From positions 16,690 to 80,689 of the forward strand of contig JABYQR010000212.1 of assembly GCA_022592445.1 (NCBI GenBank): DNA of 64,000 nt, given 5' to 3'. The DNA is from Cytidiella melzeri (taxonomy: Eukaryota > Basidiomycota > Agaricomycetes > Polyporales > Irpicaceae). The notes beneath the pieces were generated by a model. That model had not been told where the DNA came from. It worked only from the letters and a program-made list of their open reading frames with translations, and did not search any database. Below, piece after piece: positions 1-11,837 of this stretch (position 1 is the stretch's first letter; each line of letters starts with the position of its first letter). Position numbers and translations under genes: made by a program.

Positions 1-566
1 CCGGACTTCCAGAGTGCGCATACCTTTCATTTTCCCCAAGAATAGCAGTGCATAGACGACTCGGATGCCGACATCCGAATGGCAGAAAACTTCGATCAAG
101 CGCGCGGTTTGCACGTTCATACACGGTACGGACTCGTGTCATCAGGCGTTAATACTGGATGCCGCATAGGTCTACAAAACCAACGAACCTTCGCACGTTG
201 CTTCGAATGTCCACCAAGTCTCGCATTCAGTGGCCAGCATTGCCGTCGGAGAAGGTTCTGCTCGCGAAGTTAATAAGACGGGTCTGCTATCAGCAGCCAC
301 AAGAGGGAACGCAAGCATTCAGTAGCTGTCGCGCAACGCACACCCGCAGAGCCCCAGCCTCGCCCAAGGATAACTCCAAGCGATCGCATGGGATGCGCGT
401 GGCCGACGTTTGATTGGCGTACTCTCGTCAGTTGATTGCGGGGACGAGATTGGTTGGTGCGATAACGAGGAGTGCAATTCAATGTCTGGCATAGATGCCG
501 GATACGCATGCCAGACTCGGGGAAATACATGAGAGAGTCTGTTGCGCGATGTGGTGGTACAGAGGT
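1..566. other. No gene recognised (left edge)
   Basis: Short open frames occur on both strands, but none shows a recognisable domain, a convincing splice pattern or a signal peptide. The right part is presumably the 3' flank of the minus-strand ATPase gene. Confidence 0.4.
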
Positions 567-3239
567 CTAAGGGTCGTCTTCGATGAGGAGCGCTCCGCCT
601 TTGTCTACGGATAACCGGATGCGATCACCCGCACTCATGTCTTTGAACTGGTGAGATGAAGGTGGATTAGTGACGATGGACCTGGACCGAGAAGCATGTC
701 GAAGCATATAAAGGAGTCGATAGACGAACCGTAAGTTCCCGCGTACGATGCAAGCTCTCGATTTCATCTACTCTGTCCCTAACATCGTCCAATTGCTGGT
801 CAAACCCTTCTTCTTCTACAACTTCCCGAGCAGCGTGCAAGAGAAGCTCCGAATCAGGGGTTACATCGTGGTTGATCTGCACGTTGTCGTTAGTCCCTGA
901 TTAGTGCGGCATGAACGAGAAGCAGCGTGATTCACATCCATGGCTATAATATTGGCGCGATCCAAGTCTAACACAGTTTTGAGTTTTCGAAACACCCTTT
1001 GAGCAACAAAGAGTACAACTCACCTTCAAGAAAATCGGTACGAGTCATTATTTGTCGGCAGCGATACTGAAAGAAAGATGTGCAGATTAGGTGAGGCTAG
1101 GGCCCCTTCGCTGATACACAGGGATCACCGCTCACATATGAGAGCCTAGGCAGAGGGAGATGCAAAAGGGCCTCGGATGGAGTGTCTCCAGCATCGATTG
1201 CTTCTTTCAACCGCTGCTCGTCTTCCTGACGCATCTTCACGAATTCTCGAAGGAGCAACCATGAGCATGAGCTCCATTTTTGCTGTTTGGCGCAAGGGCA
1301 GTGAACTTCGCTGATTCAGTACGATAAAATACGAAAGGCCAACCTCGTCCATGACATCGTCGTCATGGTCTGGAATGAGGCCTATCTGACTTGTCAACCA
1401 CGCCTTTTCCACGTCAAGCATATGTCGTGCGTATCCAAGCATGTCGGGGCTTTTGGCAACCTTGGTAAGATACGACAAACGTCCGCCAACAATGTTGATC
1501 GCCTTCTTGAAGTCGTCCTCTGAGTCCATGGACCGCCCGGCACTCCTACGCAACTTCACAGAAGCATGCAGTGCCTCTCTGGCACTCAGGTCTTTCACGG
1601 AAACAACCTTGAGGACCTCAGAGTTCAGAGAACTAACGTTCAAAAGATAGTCAGACGTACGTGCATGCGACTAGCAGTCTTGCCTGACGATTGAGGTGAG
1701 TGAGTGTATACAACTTGTCATCCTCGCCACTTACGCATGGAAAGGAACGGCCAGAAATCATCCCTGGAGTGCTGATAGGTCATAACATCACATTCTGATG
1801 CTGTTTACACACTTACGAGCTGAATACCATAGTGAGAATCCCTATATCAATGGGTGTAAGTCTTAGGCCACAGCCTGGTTGTTTGACACTAACCACTCGC
1901 AGCCCACGCCTCTGCCCGTTGCTGGAATTGCAGGAGAATGTTTTGACCATCCGCATCATTCTTGAAGAAGTGGATATTGTTCAATATCAGGACCAAGGGC
2001 CTCTTATTCTTGTCGGAATATCGCAACGCTACTTTCTCAAGCTTGTTGAGGGCTGCCATCGTCATATTGACAACCCTTACTCGAAGTGGCAGACTACGGT
2101 CGACTAACCTCTTTCGATATCAAGAGCAGCACCTCCTGCAACCTGCTGGTCAGATACCACGTGCAGCAGGGTTCTTTCAAAGCATGTAGCGTACCTTCTC
2201 GCGGATCCCGACGTTGGAATAAGCCAGTTTGTGAGTCCTCGTGGTATTCGAAGTTCAATGCCTTGCCGAGACGCAGGCGGAACACTTCAAGATCGGGATG
2301 GGCTTCGCATATCGAAACGCCCTCTGCGCGGGTGGCTTGCATAGCATCATACAACATAGTGGTCTTCCCTGTGCCCTAAAAATATATGCGAGTGAAACAA
2401 TCATTCAATGTCGCATGAGAACTTCAGTCCGTAGCAAGCCTGACCTTCGGTCCAAGTAGCAAGAAATAATGTCCAATTTCTTTGCCGTGCAAGATGCGGT
2501 CCATCTGGTCCTGATCCTTGCGGCGTAAATGCTCTGTCCATGGGGTGTCGGTATCCCATAACAGTGGTTCTTGATTTTCCTTCGCGTCTTCGTAACGTTT
2601 GGCACGGCTGGCGAGTTCCATCGCAGGGTCATAACCTGCAGAGAACGCCTGTCCCATCTATAATGCCAGGTAAGTTATGGCTTCGACAAAGAGTGCTACG
2701 AAAAGTACCTTGTTGAGGACGTTCCATTTGTACCATGCTACATATCCAACACCACCGAAGAACACTGTGAGTGAAGCGTTAGTCAACTGCACAGAGTTGC
2801 TTTAATAGCCTCGGGCAAGAAACTATGCATAGATCTTATATGCGTCTATGCAACATTTTTGTTGTATATAAGCTTGGTTGGTATACTCACACATAGCCAA
2901 TCCAACCGCGGTTGTGAGCAAAGTGTCGGCAGCACTTGACCCAGTGGTGAACGGACCCCCACCATACCCCCCTATAGAGGGCCCAACCTGCGGTGAGACT
3001 ACTCCTGGTGGCTCATCGGCTTTCTCAGCCTCCGCTGTAGTATCCTGCAGTTTTTCTTTCGGCTTCTGCGCCTGGTTGTGCCAGATGGGCGAGTATGAAA
3101 CATAGCGGATCGAATACTTGACTGCGTGAGGCTGAGGGCGCGTGTAGCTGGGAGACGCGTGCCCCACGTGGCGAAATAGCTCACGAAAGGCTGGTGTTGA
3201 GGAGGCAAAACGACGGGTCGAAGTAACAATAGGTCTCAT
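567..3239 (-). CDS. Mitochondrial-type P-loop (AAA-like) ATPase, fungal family
   Basis: Fifteen exons give 585 aa: 3239-2891, 2764-2709, 2657-2445, 2375-2195, 2135-2109, 2052-1897, 1841-1817, 1763-1735, 1683-1661, 1616-1344, 1282-1136, 1066-1024, 943-936, 876-730, 647-567. Every junction keeps phase. The N-terminus is rich in Arg and Ser without acids, like a mitochondrial presequence, and a membrane segment follows at the exon 1/2 join (about residues 105-130). Walker A is GPKGTGKTT, formed across the exon 3/4 junction, and the Walker B-like strand is RPLVLILNNIHFF. The second half is helical and, in the fungal family I recall, ends in a winged helix. Such proteins are poorly characterised; an inner-membrane ATPase role is inference. 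The last exon (27 codons) is the least certain, and the 936-943 exon is only 8 nt. Confidence 0.75.
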
Positions 3240-3725
3240 GGGTTATGCTGAAGGCGGAGAAAAAGGTGTTGAGTTTGAGACGCTTTCCGACCATTCAAGC
3301 TTTGTGACTGACGGCACTGGCAGCGGCAATACCGTCGCCCCACACTCAGTGTCTTGGCAGATATCACGATTCTGTTGAATAGCTGATTCAAAATCAATAT
3401 CGCAAGGTCAAAGCGGGAGTCAGAGATGAAGACAAGCAAGAGCAGCACGACCAAGGCCTCGAGGAGTGCGACTGTTGATTGGCAGGTCCAGTCATCGCGT
3501 TTTGAAAGGGGTCCTGCTTACTGATGGCGCAGTCACAGCAAAAGCTCTTTTGTTACCAGCATGTCACAGAATAAGCTTTGTCTGTTAGAGGCATGTCACA
3601 TATATCACGACATTTACTGATTACCTGTCACGCTTTGTCACACGCTTCCACTGCGTCGGAAGCCACCAGGTCTGCGAACACTTCTTTCCAACACCTTCAC
3701 CACCTTCGTACTTGGCCCCCTTATT
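3240..3725. promoter_or_regulatory. Divergent intergenic region
   Basis: This 486-bp gap separates the divergent start codons of the ATPase (minus) and the CCCH protein (plus), so it must contain both promoters. I see no clear TATA box. It holds a loose repeat of 'ttagaggcatgtcaca'-type segments around 3559-3600, too weak to name as an operator. Confidence 0.5.
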
Positions 3726-5834
3726 ATGGCGTTCGGCCTGACAATTGGAACTGAGCGTGCTACCACTCTACAGGTATGCTACTTGCATCTGGTTGTTACA
3801 CCCCTTCTAACTCCGTGCTGCAGAACGCAGTGCAAGATGAACTCACAAAACGGGGCTACAGTGTCGACGCAGGTGTGTTAGTTCTGTCCATTGAAGCTGC
3901 GTCATCTCATGCTCCGTTCAAAGATCCTGTCATGGCGGAATACATCACAATCATGGTCATAAACAACAAAACAGCTGGTATGTCCAACTTCTACCTCGTA
4001 GAGGATACGGTCATTGACTGTTGCACAGCTCAAATATCTTCCGAGCTCGAGGATTGTCAGTTCTTCCTTAATTTCCTCTCTGACTGATACTAATATAGAT
4101 TTGCAGTGATTGGATCAGACTTTGGTATGTTATATGCACTGCCTTTCACTAGAATCTAAACCCATACGACGCTTAGACCCAAGTTTCGTCGACTGGCTCT
4201 TCGCGGAGGTGGCAAAAGGGGCGCCCGAGGCAGTGATAGAGCAGCCGGTTGCGGTGCCTGAAGCAGCACCAGCAACAACAACTCAATCGAGAGTTCGCCA
4301 CGACCCTCCTCACGTGACGAACGAGACTTCAAGCCGACCGTACCGACAGGCCATGGCGCAAGCTCTGCCCAACTCGTCTCCGGCGGGGCACAAAAGAACA
4401 GCATCAGCAAGGACACCATCGCCATCCGGTCATGTTAGCAAATCCCGACGGATGGACCTGCCAACGGCACCGCGTGCGATGCAGCAGCGGGACGGTAGTG
4501 GACCGAGCAACTCAAGAAGTCTGATAGACCGTATGGGTCCTTCAAGGAACGGCCGCGCACACGACGACATCCAAGCTCGTATCGACAGCATTACTGGCCC
4601 ACCTGCTCCCGACATGATGATGATGCAGCCGAACGGTTTCCCCATGAACGGCATGCCAGGGATGGACATGAACGCGATGGGAGGGATGGCGAACCCGATG
4701 ATGCTGCAGGAGATGATGATGGGTCAAATGGCGATGATGGCGCAGATGGCAGGTGCAATGGGTCTACTCAACCCGGCAATGGGCATGAACGGGCAGTTTC
4801 AGGGGCCACCTAGCATGGGCGGGGATATGAGTGCAATGAGCAATGGGATGAATGGCGCAACACAGCATGGTCACGATGGACGAGGAAGGGGCAGGGGACG
4901 GGGAGGGCCAAGGGGTGTCGGTGGACGAGGTCGCGGTGGACACACGCCAGGCTCAGGTAATACTTCTTCTGAGCCTACGGCTAATGCGCCGCAACTCTCG
5001 TCGTCAACGCCGCACGAGCCTGCTCCAGCAATTGTTGCACCGACGCCCACGCCTGCTGCCCACAATATTGCTCCGCAACTCACCCCATCTGTGTCACAAG
5101 GTCGGAACAGCGTTGCCGTTCCCGAGCGACCTCAGTCACCGACCCTCTGCAAATTCAGCCTCAAGTGCACGAATGCCGCCTGTAGGTATTCTCATCCCTC
5201 TCCTGTCGCCACTCCGGAAAGTGGTGTTGTGCTCAGCAACGAAGCCTGCGAGGCTGGAAAAGATTGTAAAGACCAAGATTGCGTGAAAGCACACGTCAGT
5301 CCAGCGGTCTTGAAGCCTAATGGTCAGTTGATTGTCCGTCGTGCTCATCAAAGAGACTCTAACGAGCTTTTGGTCATAGCTGAGCAACTCAATCCGAGAG
5401 CACCAGCTTTCACCCCCGTGCACTCCCACACCTCTACGCAGTCTCAAGTACCTTGTCGTTTCGGTGCATCGTGCACACGGCCAGGCTGCTCATTCCTCCA
5501 TCCTGCGCGTCAAAACAGCACTCCGTGTCGCTTCGGCGCCGCCTGCACAAAAGCTACATGCCCCTTCCAGCATCCCGAAGGACGCGGTGTGTTACCGTCA
5601 ACATTCCACCGCGGTCTAGGCATAACAGGTGGAGCGAACAACGTCTCGGATTCGACTGCTAGCCACAACAAGAGCGTCACTTTCAACAATAAGGCCTCAA
5701 CGGCAGCACAGCTGGAGAAGCGAGTGAAGGAGGTGGAGGAGAAGAAGAAACAGGCAAAGGCTGCTGTCGCGCAAGCACAGGCCGCTGCAGCTACCAAGGA
5801 CGGCAGTACGAACAAAGTGACTGTCGCCGTATAA
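3726..5834 (+). CDS. NAB2: NAB2/ZC3H14-like poly(A)-binding CCCH zinc-finger protein
   Basis: Six exons (3726-3773, 3824-3872, 3924-3977, 4029-4055, 4107-4124, 4177-5834) encode 617 aa. The first 65 residues match the Nab2 N-terminal helical fold, with MAFGLTIGTERAT at the start and DPSFVDWLFAEV closing it. A strongly Met-rich tract (about residues 210-265) and an RG-rich tract (about 296-325) follow. Four tandem fingers of exact C-x5-C-x4-C-x3-H spacing lie at 5146-5575, then an Ala/Lys/Glu coiled coil ends the protein. Nab2-type proteins bind poly(A) tails through these fingers and act in mRNA export and poly(A) length control in the nucleus. Yeast Nab2 has seven fingers and human ZC3H14 five, so four is at the low end. 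The five upstream exons are tiny (18-54 nt). Confidence 0.88.
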
Positions 5835-6238
5835 CACGTCGTATCTTCCGGTTCCGGACTACCCAAACAGATGTCGCTTGTTCTCTCGATATGGCTCTCA
5901 TGTAGTATTTTTCTTTTAAGTTTCTATGCTTACGATTCCTTACATTAGTGCGATGTGTTACTGGCTTTCTTGTCTAGCTACTTGCTGTTAGCGGTACTTA
6001 CCAAAACTCTCTGCTACATACATAGAGGGGTCTACCATACCATTGTAGCAATTACGATCCGTCGACGGCTCGCCAAAAGACAGTTTGTCTGCAGCCGTCT
6101 GACTACCTCCCTCTCATTGTGTGTACTGAGCGCAAACTTGACCTTGTGAACTGCGAGAAGGCACATACATGGACTTATTGGTCATCTAGGATGACCTGTG
6201 GTGCTGTAAGTATCAATGGGAGGGCAGGAAAAAGTATC
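5835..6238. other. 3' flank, no gene
   Basis: This is AT-richer sequence downstream of the CCCH gene, presumably its 3' UTR and terminator. No supported coding region was found. Confidence 0.5.
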
Positions 6239-6349
6239 TGACAAGAGTGGGATTCGAACCCACGCAGGTTGCCCTACGAGAAACCAGCCATGCTGGCAAG
6301 CTTTGTAATCGCTTGAGTCACGCGCCTTAGACCACTCGGCCATCTTGCC
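6239..6349 (-). tRNA. tRNA-Leu(CAA) with intron
   Basis: The reverse complement starts GGCAAGA and ends TCTTGTC plus discriminator A, which pair as the acceptor stem with one G-U. It has a D arm (GCCGAGTGGTCTAAGGC), a T arm (GTGGG-TTCGAAT-CCCAC) and a long class II variable arm with a GCAA loop, as expected for Leu or Ser. The anticodon loop reads C-T-CAA-G and is interrupted after position 37 by a 29-nt intron, the canonical site. Fungal tRNA-Leu(CAA) commonly carries an intron. The anticodon stem has an apparent U-U mismatch (29/41). The mature length would be 82 nt before CCA addition. Confidence 0.9.
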
Positions 6350-8213
6350 ATGGTAACACAGTGATGTGTTGGCTTCATGTAGTACAAAGCACAAATACCA
6401 CCACTATTGCAATTGATCGAGTAGAAATGTGCAGAACGTCGACTGGCATTGCCAAACTACAACTATCACACTATCAAATATTCGAAGCCATTACGTACGC
6501 CTGCCGTCTTTCCAGCTACTAGTATGTTCTCAAGCGAACAAGCACATCTAAGCTGGCCTCAGTCCTCCAAATTTGGCTTGATCTGCACGAGTAACTGTAG
6601 GACACTATGTTACTGTGTTGGCCATCAATTTGCACGAATTGCGTCTCGTTTTGCTCCCGATATTGCTCATAGTGCGTGGCCGAAGGATCTTCAGGTAGCT
6701 AAACGACTGGCTTCAACTTCCAGCCACGTTCACTTATAAGCACTGGTAGGTATGTCTAGACGTACCTTTGTCCCTCGTTCACAAAAGGCTCACGGCTTCA
6801 CGACTCTCAATAGCGGGACAACGCCTAGCCCTATCCTGCTCTGCAGAATGCTCGACGAGGCAGTTCTCACAACTTTCGTTGATCCGAAATCCAGAAGTTG
6901 GCACACGTAGGACCGCGAAAATGCAGGCCTCTTACGCCCGAGTGACACCAATTTTGACTGCCTGACCTCCTGACCTCTATAATGGCTCATACGATTCTCA
7001 CCATTCCGTCGAGGCAGCCAGGCCTGCTAATGAGGCAGCGGTCCGCCTCACAGACAACGGTACGCAACGTACTCACCGAGCACGTCGTGGTGAGAGTGAT
7101 GCATGAAGTAACGCAGGCTTACGGGCGGATGGATGTCCAGGTTAACAGCCATTCGCGAAGACTTGAAATCGGCTATATATTAGACATGGACCCGCGACGA
7201 GTGCGCCGTGCTACACCGTATATATGCCAAAGAAACTGTTCAAAGGTGAGAACGTTAAAGGCTCTCAGGCCTTGTAGTCGAACAAGGACGATCAGGGCTA
7301 AGAGCTTCCGCAATGCAAGTAGGAGGAAGATGGCTCCGCGACGAAAGACTAGCTGGCGAGCCCCTTCAGTTAATAACGCCGTAAGCCAGACTTGAGCAAG
7401 ACGAGAGGCTTCTGATACATCATTTCTCATATCAGGCTCTTCTCCCTGACTTCACCTCGTCTTTATTCTCTTGTCTTTTGAAAACAACGACATGTCACGC
7501 AATCATCATCCTCGGACGGCGCATGCCCAAGGAACGGGTTGTCGTACTCGAAACAGAGCGCAGAGGCTCTTCCCTAAGACAACAAGTGTGATGAAGGAGT
7601 TTCGAGTGCATGATGTTGCTCATCGTTTTTATGAGCGATGGTGGCACTGCTTCCTACGGGCATCGAAGTCCACTGCGTGTTGGGGAACACTCCAGCGTGC
7701 GTCGCTCAGCCGAGGGGTCGAGGCGGACAGAGCAGACAAAGGACACCAATCCTGCCATGGATGATCCCCTGCTAGATCCAAGGGAAAGGGGAAGTCTATC
7801 GGCAATTTAACAAAGACGACGAGCTTGAAGTGATCGACAGAGTTGGCGATGTGATGTCCATTGGCCACAAAGGCGGTTCTGGGCGTAGAAAGGTGCTGTA
7901 TTCATTTCCTTTACTCAGGTAATCTGGTAAGTCTGCTCGATGACTACAGTCCAAACGACTGACATCTTGTCTGTGTTCGTGTGTCTTTTATGTCTTTATA
8001 CCGTGGTGTGGCTTGACACTGCTTCAAGGAAGTTACGAAGTCTGGACTGCCAGCTTGCAGTTTACTGATCTCTCCTCGTTTCGGTCCAGAAGACAAAGTT
8101 GAAAGGAAACACGCCTTTGAGCTGGAGAACCTCGTGTTTCAAGCAACGGTGAAAGCGACAAAGGAGTCTCTGACAATCTTTATATCCCGGAACACACCCT
8201 CTCTTGTGGAAAG
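6350..8213. other. Long intergenic stretch without recognised genes
   Basis: About 1.9 kb between the tRNA and the next promoter. Open frames of up to 137 codons exist (for example 6982-7395), but their translations are basic, low in hydrophobic order and show no family motif or consistent splicing. I treat them as chance frames. Confidence 0.45.
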
Positions 8214-8220
8214 TATAAAA
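8214..8220 (+). promoter_or_regulatory. TATA box of small gene
   Basis: TATAAAA lies 65 nt before the ATG at 8279. The intervening sequence is rich in CA and CCC, as in short fungal 5' leaders. Confidence 0.5.
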
Positions 8221-8278
8221 TGCCCTCAAACGAAACTTGGAATCCCACAAACAAACTCAACCATCGTTCGCCGCCACT

Positions 8279-8538
8279 ATGAGCTTCACCGTCATCATCC
8301 TGTCCACGGCTGCCGTCACCGTCTTGTCTGCCATCTCATGTTTAGGTCTCGGTACGTCCAACTCAACCTTTGCTACCCACTTTCCCCTCGTTATAACAAT
8401 GCTGACACTAAGACAGGTGTACAACAATGCTCCACGTCGACTGAAGGAATACGTTCCTCCACCGCCGACTTGTCCACCCAACCGTTGATGATGTCGTACC
8501 ATGGGTGGTCAGGATCAAGCCATATCATGATGAAGTAG
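8279..8538 (+). CDS. Small membrane or secreted protein, unknown
   Basis: Two exons (8279-8351, 8417-8538) joined by a canonical gtacgt...gacag intron give 64 aa. The start is chosen from a good context (gccactATGagc) and a TATA box 65 nt upstream. Residues 2-25 form a continuous hydrophobic helix rich in Val, Ile, Thr and Ala, either a signal anchor or a signal peptide; the rest is polar with one Cys and many Ser/Thr. A further hydrophobic frame around 8583-8660 could be another exon after an alternative donor at 8535, so the C-terminus is unsettled. No CaaX box is present, so this is not a typical mating pheromone precursor. I do not recognise the family. Confidence 0.4.
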
Positions 8539-9011
8539 GACACGGGTGTACTACATTACGCATAATAAACACCTACGAGGGCGGAGTCGCAGTCACGGTC
8601 ATCGGTGCACTACCGATCAACCTTTGTATCATATTGCAACTTATCGTAAGGCAGCGCTTGCTAAAGCAGCTATATCACCTCACAACCAAGCACCCAAGAA
8701 CAACCATCAGCGAGTCTAATATTCGGGGTCGTGTACTAATGTAGGAATAAGGTATATATATCTCTCGTACCGCGGCCGTTTACATAATATGGTTTCAAAG
8801 GCGAGAGCACGACGTGAGAGTGGAAGGACACAAATATCTCAGGGGGAGAGAATGCCAGCGATATAGAACGCGTCGTAAATCCAAACCCGATAGAGAGTGG
8901 GTGTCACAGCGTTGCAAATGAGGAGCGTCACGGGTGGGATGGCATCGTAAGCTACTAGCGCGCAGCACCAGCGGTGGAAAAGGAACATGGTGGGGGATTC
9001 GGTGTCTCGTG
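8539..9011. other. Intergenic, possible extra exon of the small gene
   Basis: This lies between the 64-aa gene and the stop codon of the glycosyltransferase. It includes a hydrophobic open stretch near 8583-8660 that might belong to an alternative transcript, and the 3' flank of the minus-strand gene. Confidence 0.35.
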
Positions 9012-11489
9012 TTACCACTTAATCCACTCCCCGTACATGTTAGGACGCTCGCCACGGACGTAAGCTTCGAATGTCCGCTTGAGCACTGTGGCCCAGTCCA
9101 GGTCACGCTTGTCCGTATCCACTTGCTCATCTTCGAGATCTGGCAGTTTTGTAGACGCAGCTGCCGCGAGGGATTCACGCGCGATACGTTCGCCAGCCGC
9201 GAAACGGGACCCCAAGTCTGGGAAATTTCTTGACGGATCAAATGGTCTCCACCTAGGGAGAACATTAGACACGGTCCAGCAAGCGTAAGCAATCTATGTA
9301 CACATACCAAAAATTATGGAAGTGGTAGGAGTACGCTCCTTTGAAGAAGCCATCAAATCCGAGAGCCTGTGGTGCCGCGCTGTTCTGCACGGGAGTGTCA
9401 AAGAAATCCGCAAAGCTGTAGCAAGTCAGTCAAAATGGAAGTCCGAATAGATGGATATGAAATCGCACCCTGTGAAATACGGCTGAGGTGGGCGATCTCT
9501 CTGGTATTGTTCCGTGTTCAACCAGGCGGAATCAAAGAGGGCGTCGGGTAATCGTAGCAGTAAACCTTCCAGGTAAGCGTCTTTTGTGTACTTGGAAACA
9601 CTCATGGGGTGGAAGTCCAGGCCGTTCTTCAACGCCGTACGGAACAGGAACGTTCCCAACGCTGAATTGCGGTTCATACGGAGGACAGCAGTGTTATACT
9701 TCTCCAATCGCGACCATCGGTAGGCAAAAGCACCCCGCCAGCCCCATAGCTCCTCCCAGTCACGAAGCAAGATGGTGTCTGCGTCTAGATATATACCACC
9801 GAAACGATGGCATAGTATGAACCGAGCCATATCGGAAAGAATGACTGATAGCCGATCGTATGACGAGGCTGACGTCGAACCGACTCTGTTCGCTTTACCG
9901 TCGGCATTCTTGGCCTTCGTAGGAGCCACTGCGGGAAGCGCAACGCCTGTATCATCCGCCTTGCCTGACCCCCCGCTTTCTGACTCCGTAGTCACTTCCT
10001 CCTCGTCTTGTTGAGGTATCTTCTCCACGTAGCCGCCAGAGTTGAACAAACTGTCTCGAAGTGCCCGCCATTCGTCCTTCAACTCGGGAATGCCGTCTAA
10101 TTGTTCAGTCGTATTCCATAGCTTGAATTGTATAACATCCTTGAATCGTGGATGAAGGAATGGCGAAGCCCAGGGGTTAGACTTCAACTGATCGTACATG
10201 TCTCGCACGGCACTAGGGTTGGGGACAGAGGCGGCGGGACCTGGGTTGATCCATAGCCAGAACTTCGGCCTGCAAACGGCGGGGTCCGGTTTTCCATCGT
10301 CGAGATGGAGACCCAGGTTTTGTGTGTACAGGAAAGACATCAACGCAAGATACGGCTTGTCGGTGAAAGGTCCAGCCCAGAACATATGGTAGACGCGGGG
10401 ATTTTCATCATCACAGACAGTCGGCTGGTCCTTGTAAGGGATATATTTTGGGGGCGACGACAGGTGCATATGAGGTTCCCAGTCCGCCCCTCGCTTCTTG
10501 GGCAGGTCTTGGGCCGGGTCGATATCGTTCTGGGCTTTCAAAGCGAACGGCCTGACGTACGCAGACGAATCTGTCATGTTCTCCGCACTGTCCTCCACGT
10601 AGATATACTTCCAGTTGTCCATTTTACCCCGCCTTACACGCGCGCCAAGTTCCAAGCCACCGCCGTACCTGAGCACCTCTAGGCAATCGCGAACATACTG
10701 CCACGCCGAGTGTGTTAGTGGAGAAACCTTTAGCTATATTGAGGAAACGAACCTTATTAGTGGAAAAATTGCAGTGTTCCATTATGACATCCAAGTCCGC
10801 TACGCTGCCAGGAACTGGCCGGGGAGGGTAAGCAACATTGGGCGGATGTGATCTCAGGTCAAGGTATACGCGCTTGGGACCCACGCCATTTGTGTCAGTT
10901 GCAATGGGCCCTCTGAATCGTGTGGGAACGGACGATGACGTTCGTATTGGCAGAGCGGGATTTGTCAGTGCTTGGGGCAAACCAATTTGCTCTGGTACTG
11001 TGAAGACAATCAATATGACATTACACATGAGGTCTGGGCTAACTTACTCCTGTGACTACTGGGATAGTGCCCCGCCTCAACTTCCCACTTCCAAATCTCC
11101 TGAAGGTCCTCCCGTCTGTACACCAATGTTGATGAATCAGGGAAAGGTGTCGGCCAAGATTGCTCTCCCGTGCCAAACCGCCTGTGTAGCGCATACACGA
11201 AGTATAGAAGGACTACAGTGGCGATGAGAAGAATAGCAGGTCCTCGCCGTCTCCCAAAACTGTGCACGCTGGCTTGATGCAAACGGGGCAGATTTGGCAG
11301 AATCAGCCTGAGCCGCCTCCGTGTTCCAGGTAATGGTATAGGGAGTGTCAGGAGCCATGCACCCGCGTATGAATGTGAGTGATGGTGCTGTCGTTTTTCC
11401 CGAATTGCAGAGTTGTAAATTGGCAGACTGCTGCCGGATGATTTTTCCAATAAGCTGTTGGTGCGACCAAGGTAGATAGACGAGGCCAT
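9012..11489 (-). CDS. Type II membrane glycosyltransferase with DXD motif (GT32-like)
   Basis: Five exons (11489-11048, 10997-10753, 10697-9469, 9415-9308, 9252-9012) encode 754 aa. Residues 83-101 form one transmembrane helix (AILLIATVVLLYFVYA) after a basic cytoplasmic tail, the layout of Golgi type II enzymes. The catalytic part contains GGIYLDADTILLRDWEELWG, the sugar-nucleotide binding DXD motif of the Gly_transf_sug/GT32 group that includes alpha-1,6-mannosyltransferases. NP-rich and WRPFDPSRNFPD segments follow in the last exons. An acidic, Ser-rich insertion (about 9890-10010) separates two catalytic blocks and is probably a surface loop. I infer a role in protein or lipid glycan elongation in the Golgi; donor and acceptor are unknown. 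Confidence 0.8.
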
Positions 11490-11837
11490 TCCTGTCAGTT
11501 GACAGAGAAGGTCTGCAGCGCGACCACGAAGACAGAGCGGGAGGAGGAGAGAGTAGCGTAGACGCGTTGTCAGTGAGAGTTGGGTCGGGCGTCACTGCCT
11601 GTGCGTTGTCTGAAAGCGTGAACAGTCGTGTGTTCCTTGGACCGACTACAGGCCGCTCAACTCTGACTGGAAGTCCTAGGCCAGGATCTTGAGGCTTGCG
11701 TAAGGCGTGGTGGTATATGGACGTGTGTTATGAAGAGCACCGACAAAATTTGCACCAATATTATCGCGGCGGATACTCAGAGCGCCCATCAACATACTCT
11801 TCCCACCCGCCACCGTGACTGCGACCATCGTCTTACC
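11490..11837. promoter_or_regulatory. Divergent intergenic region
   Basis: 348 bp between the divergent glycosyltransferase and steroid-reductase-like genes, so both promoters should lie here. No clear TATA box is visible. Confidence 0.45.

Noticed and set aside
6982..7395. 137-codon plus-strand frame as a gene
   Set aside because: The product is basic and low in order, shows no motif, and no splice extension or promoter was found.
8279..8538. Lipopeptide mating pheromone precursor
   Set aside because: Size and promoter fit, but no C-terminal CaaX box is present in the spliced or unspliced frame.
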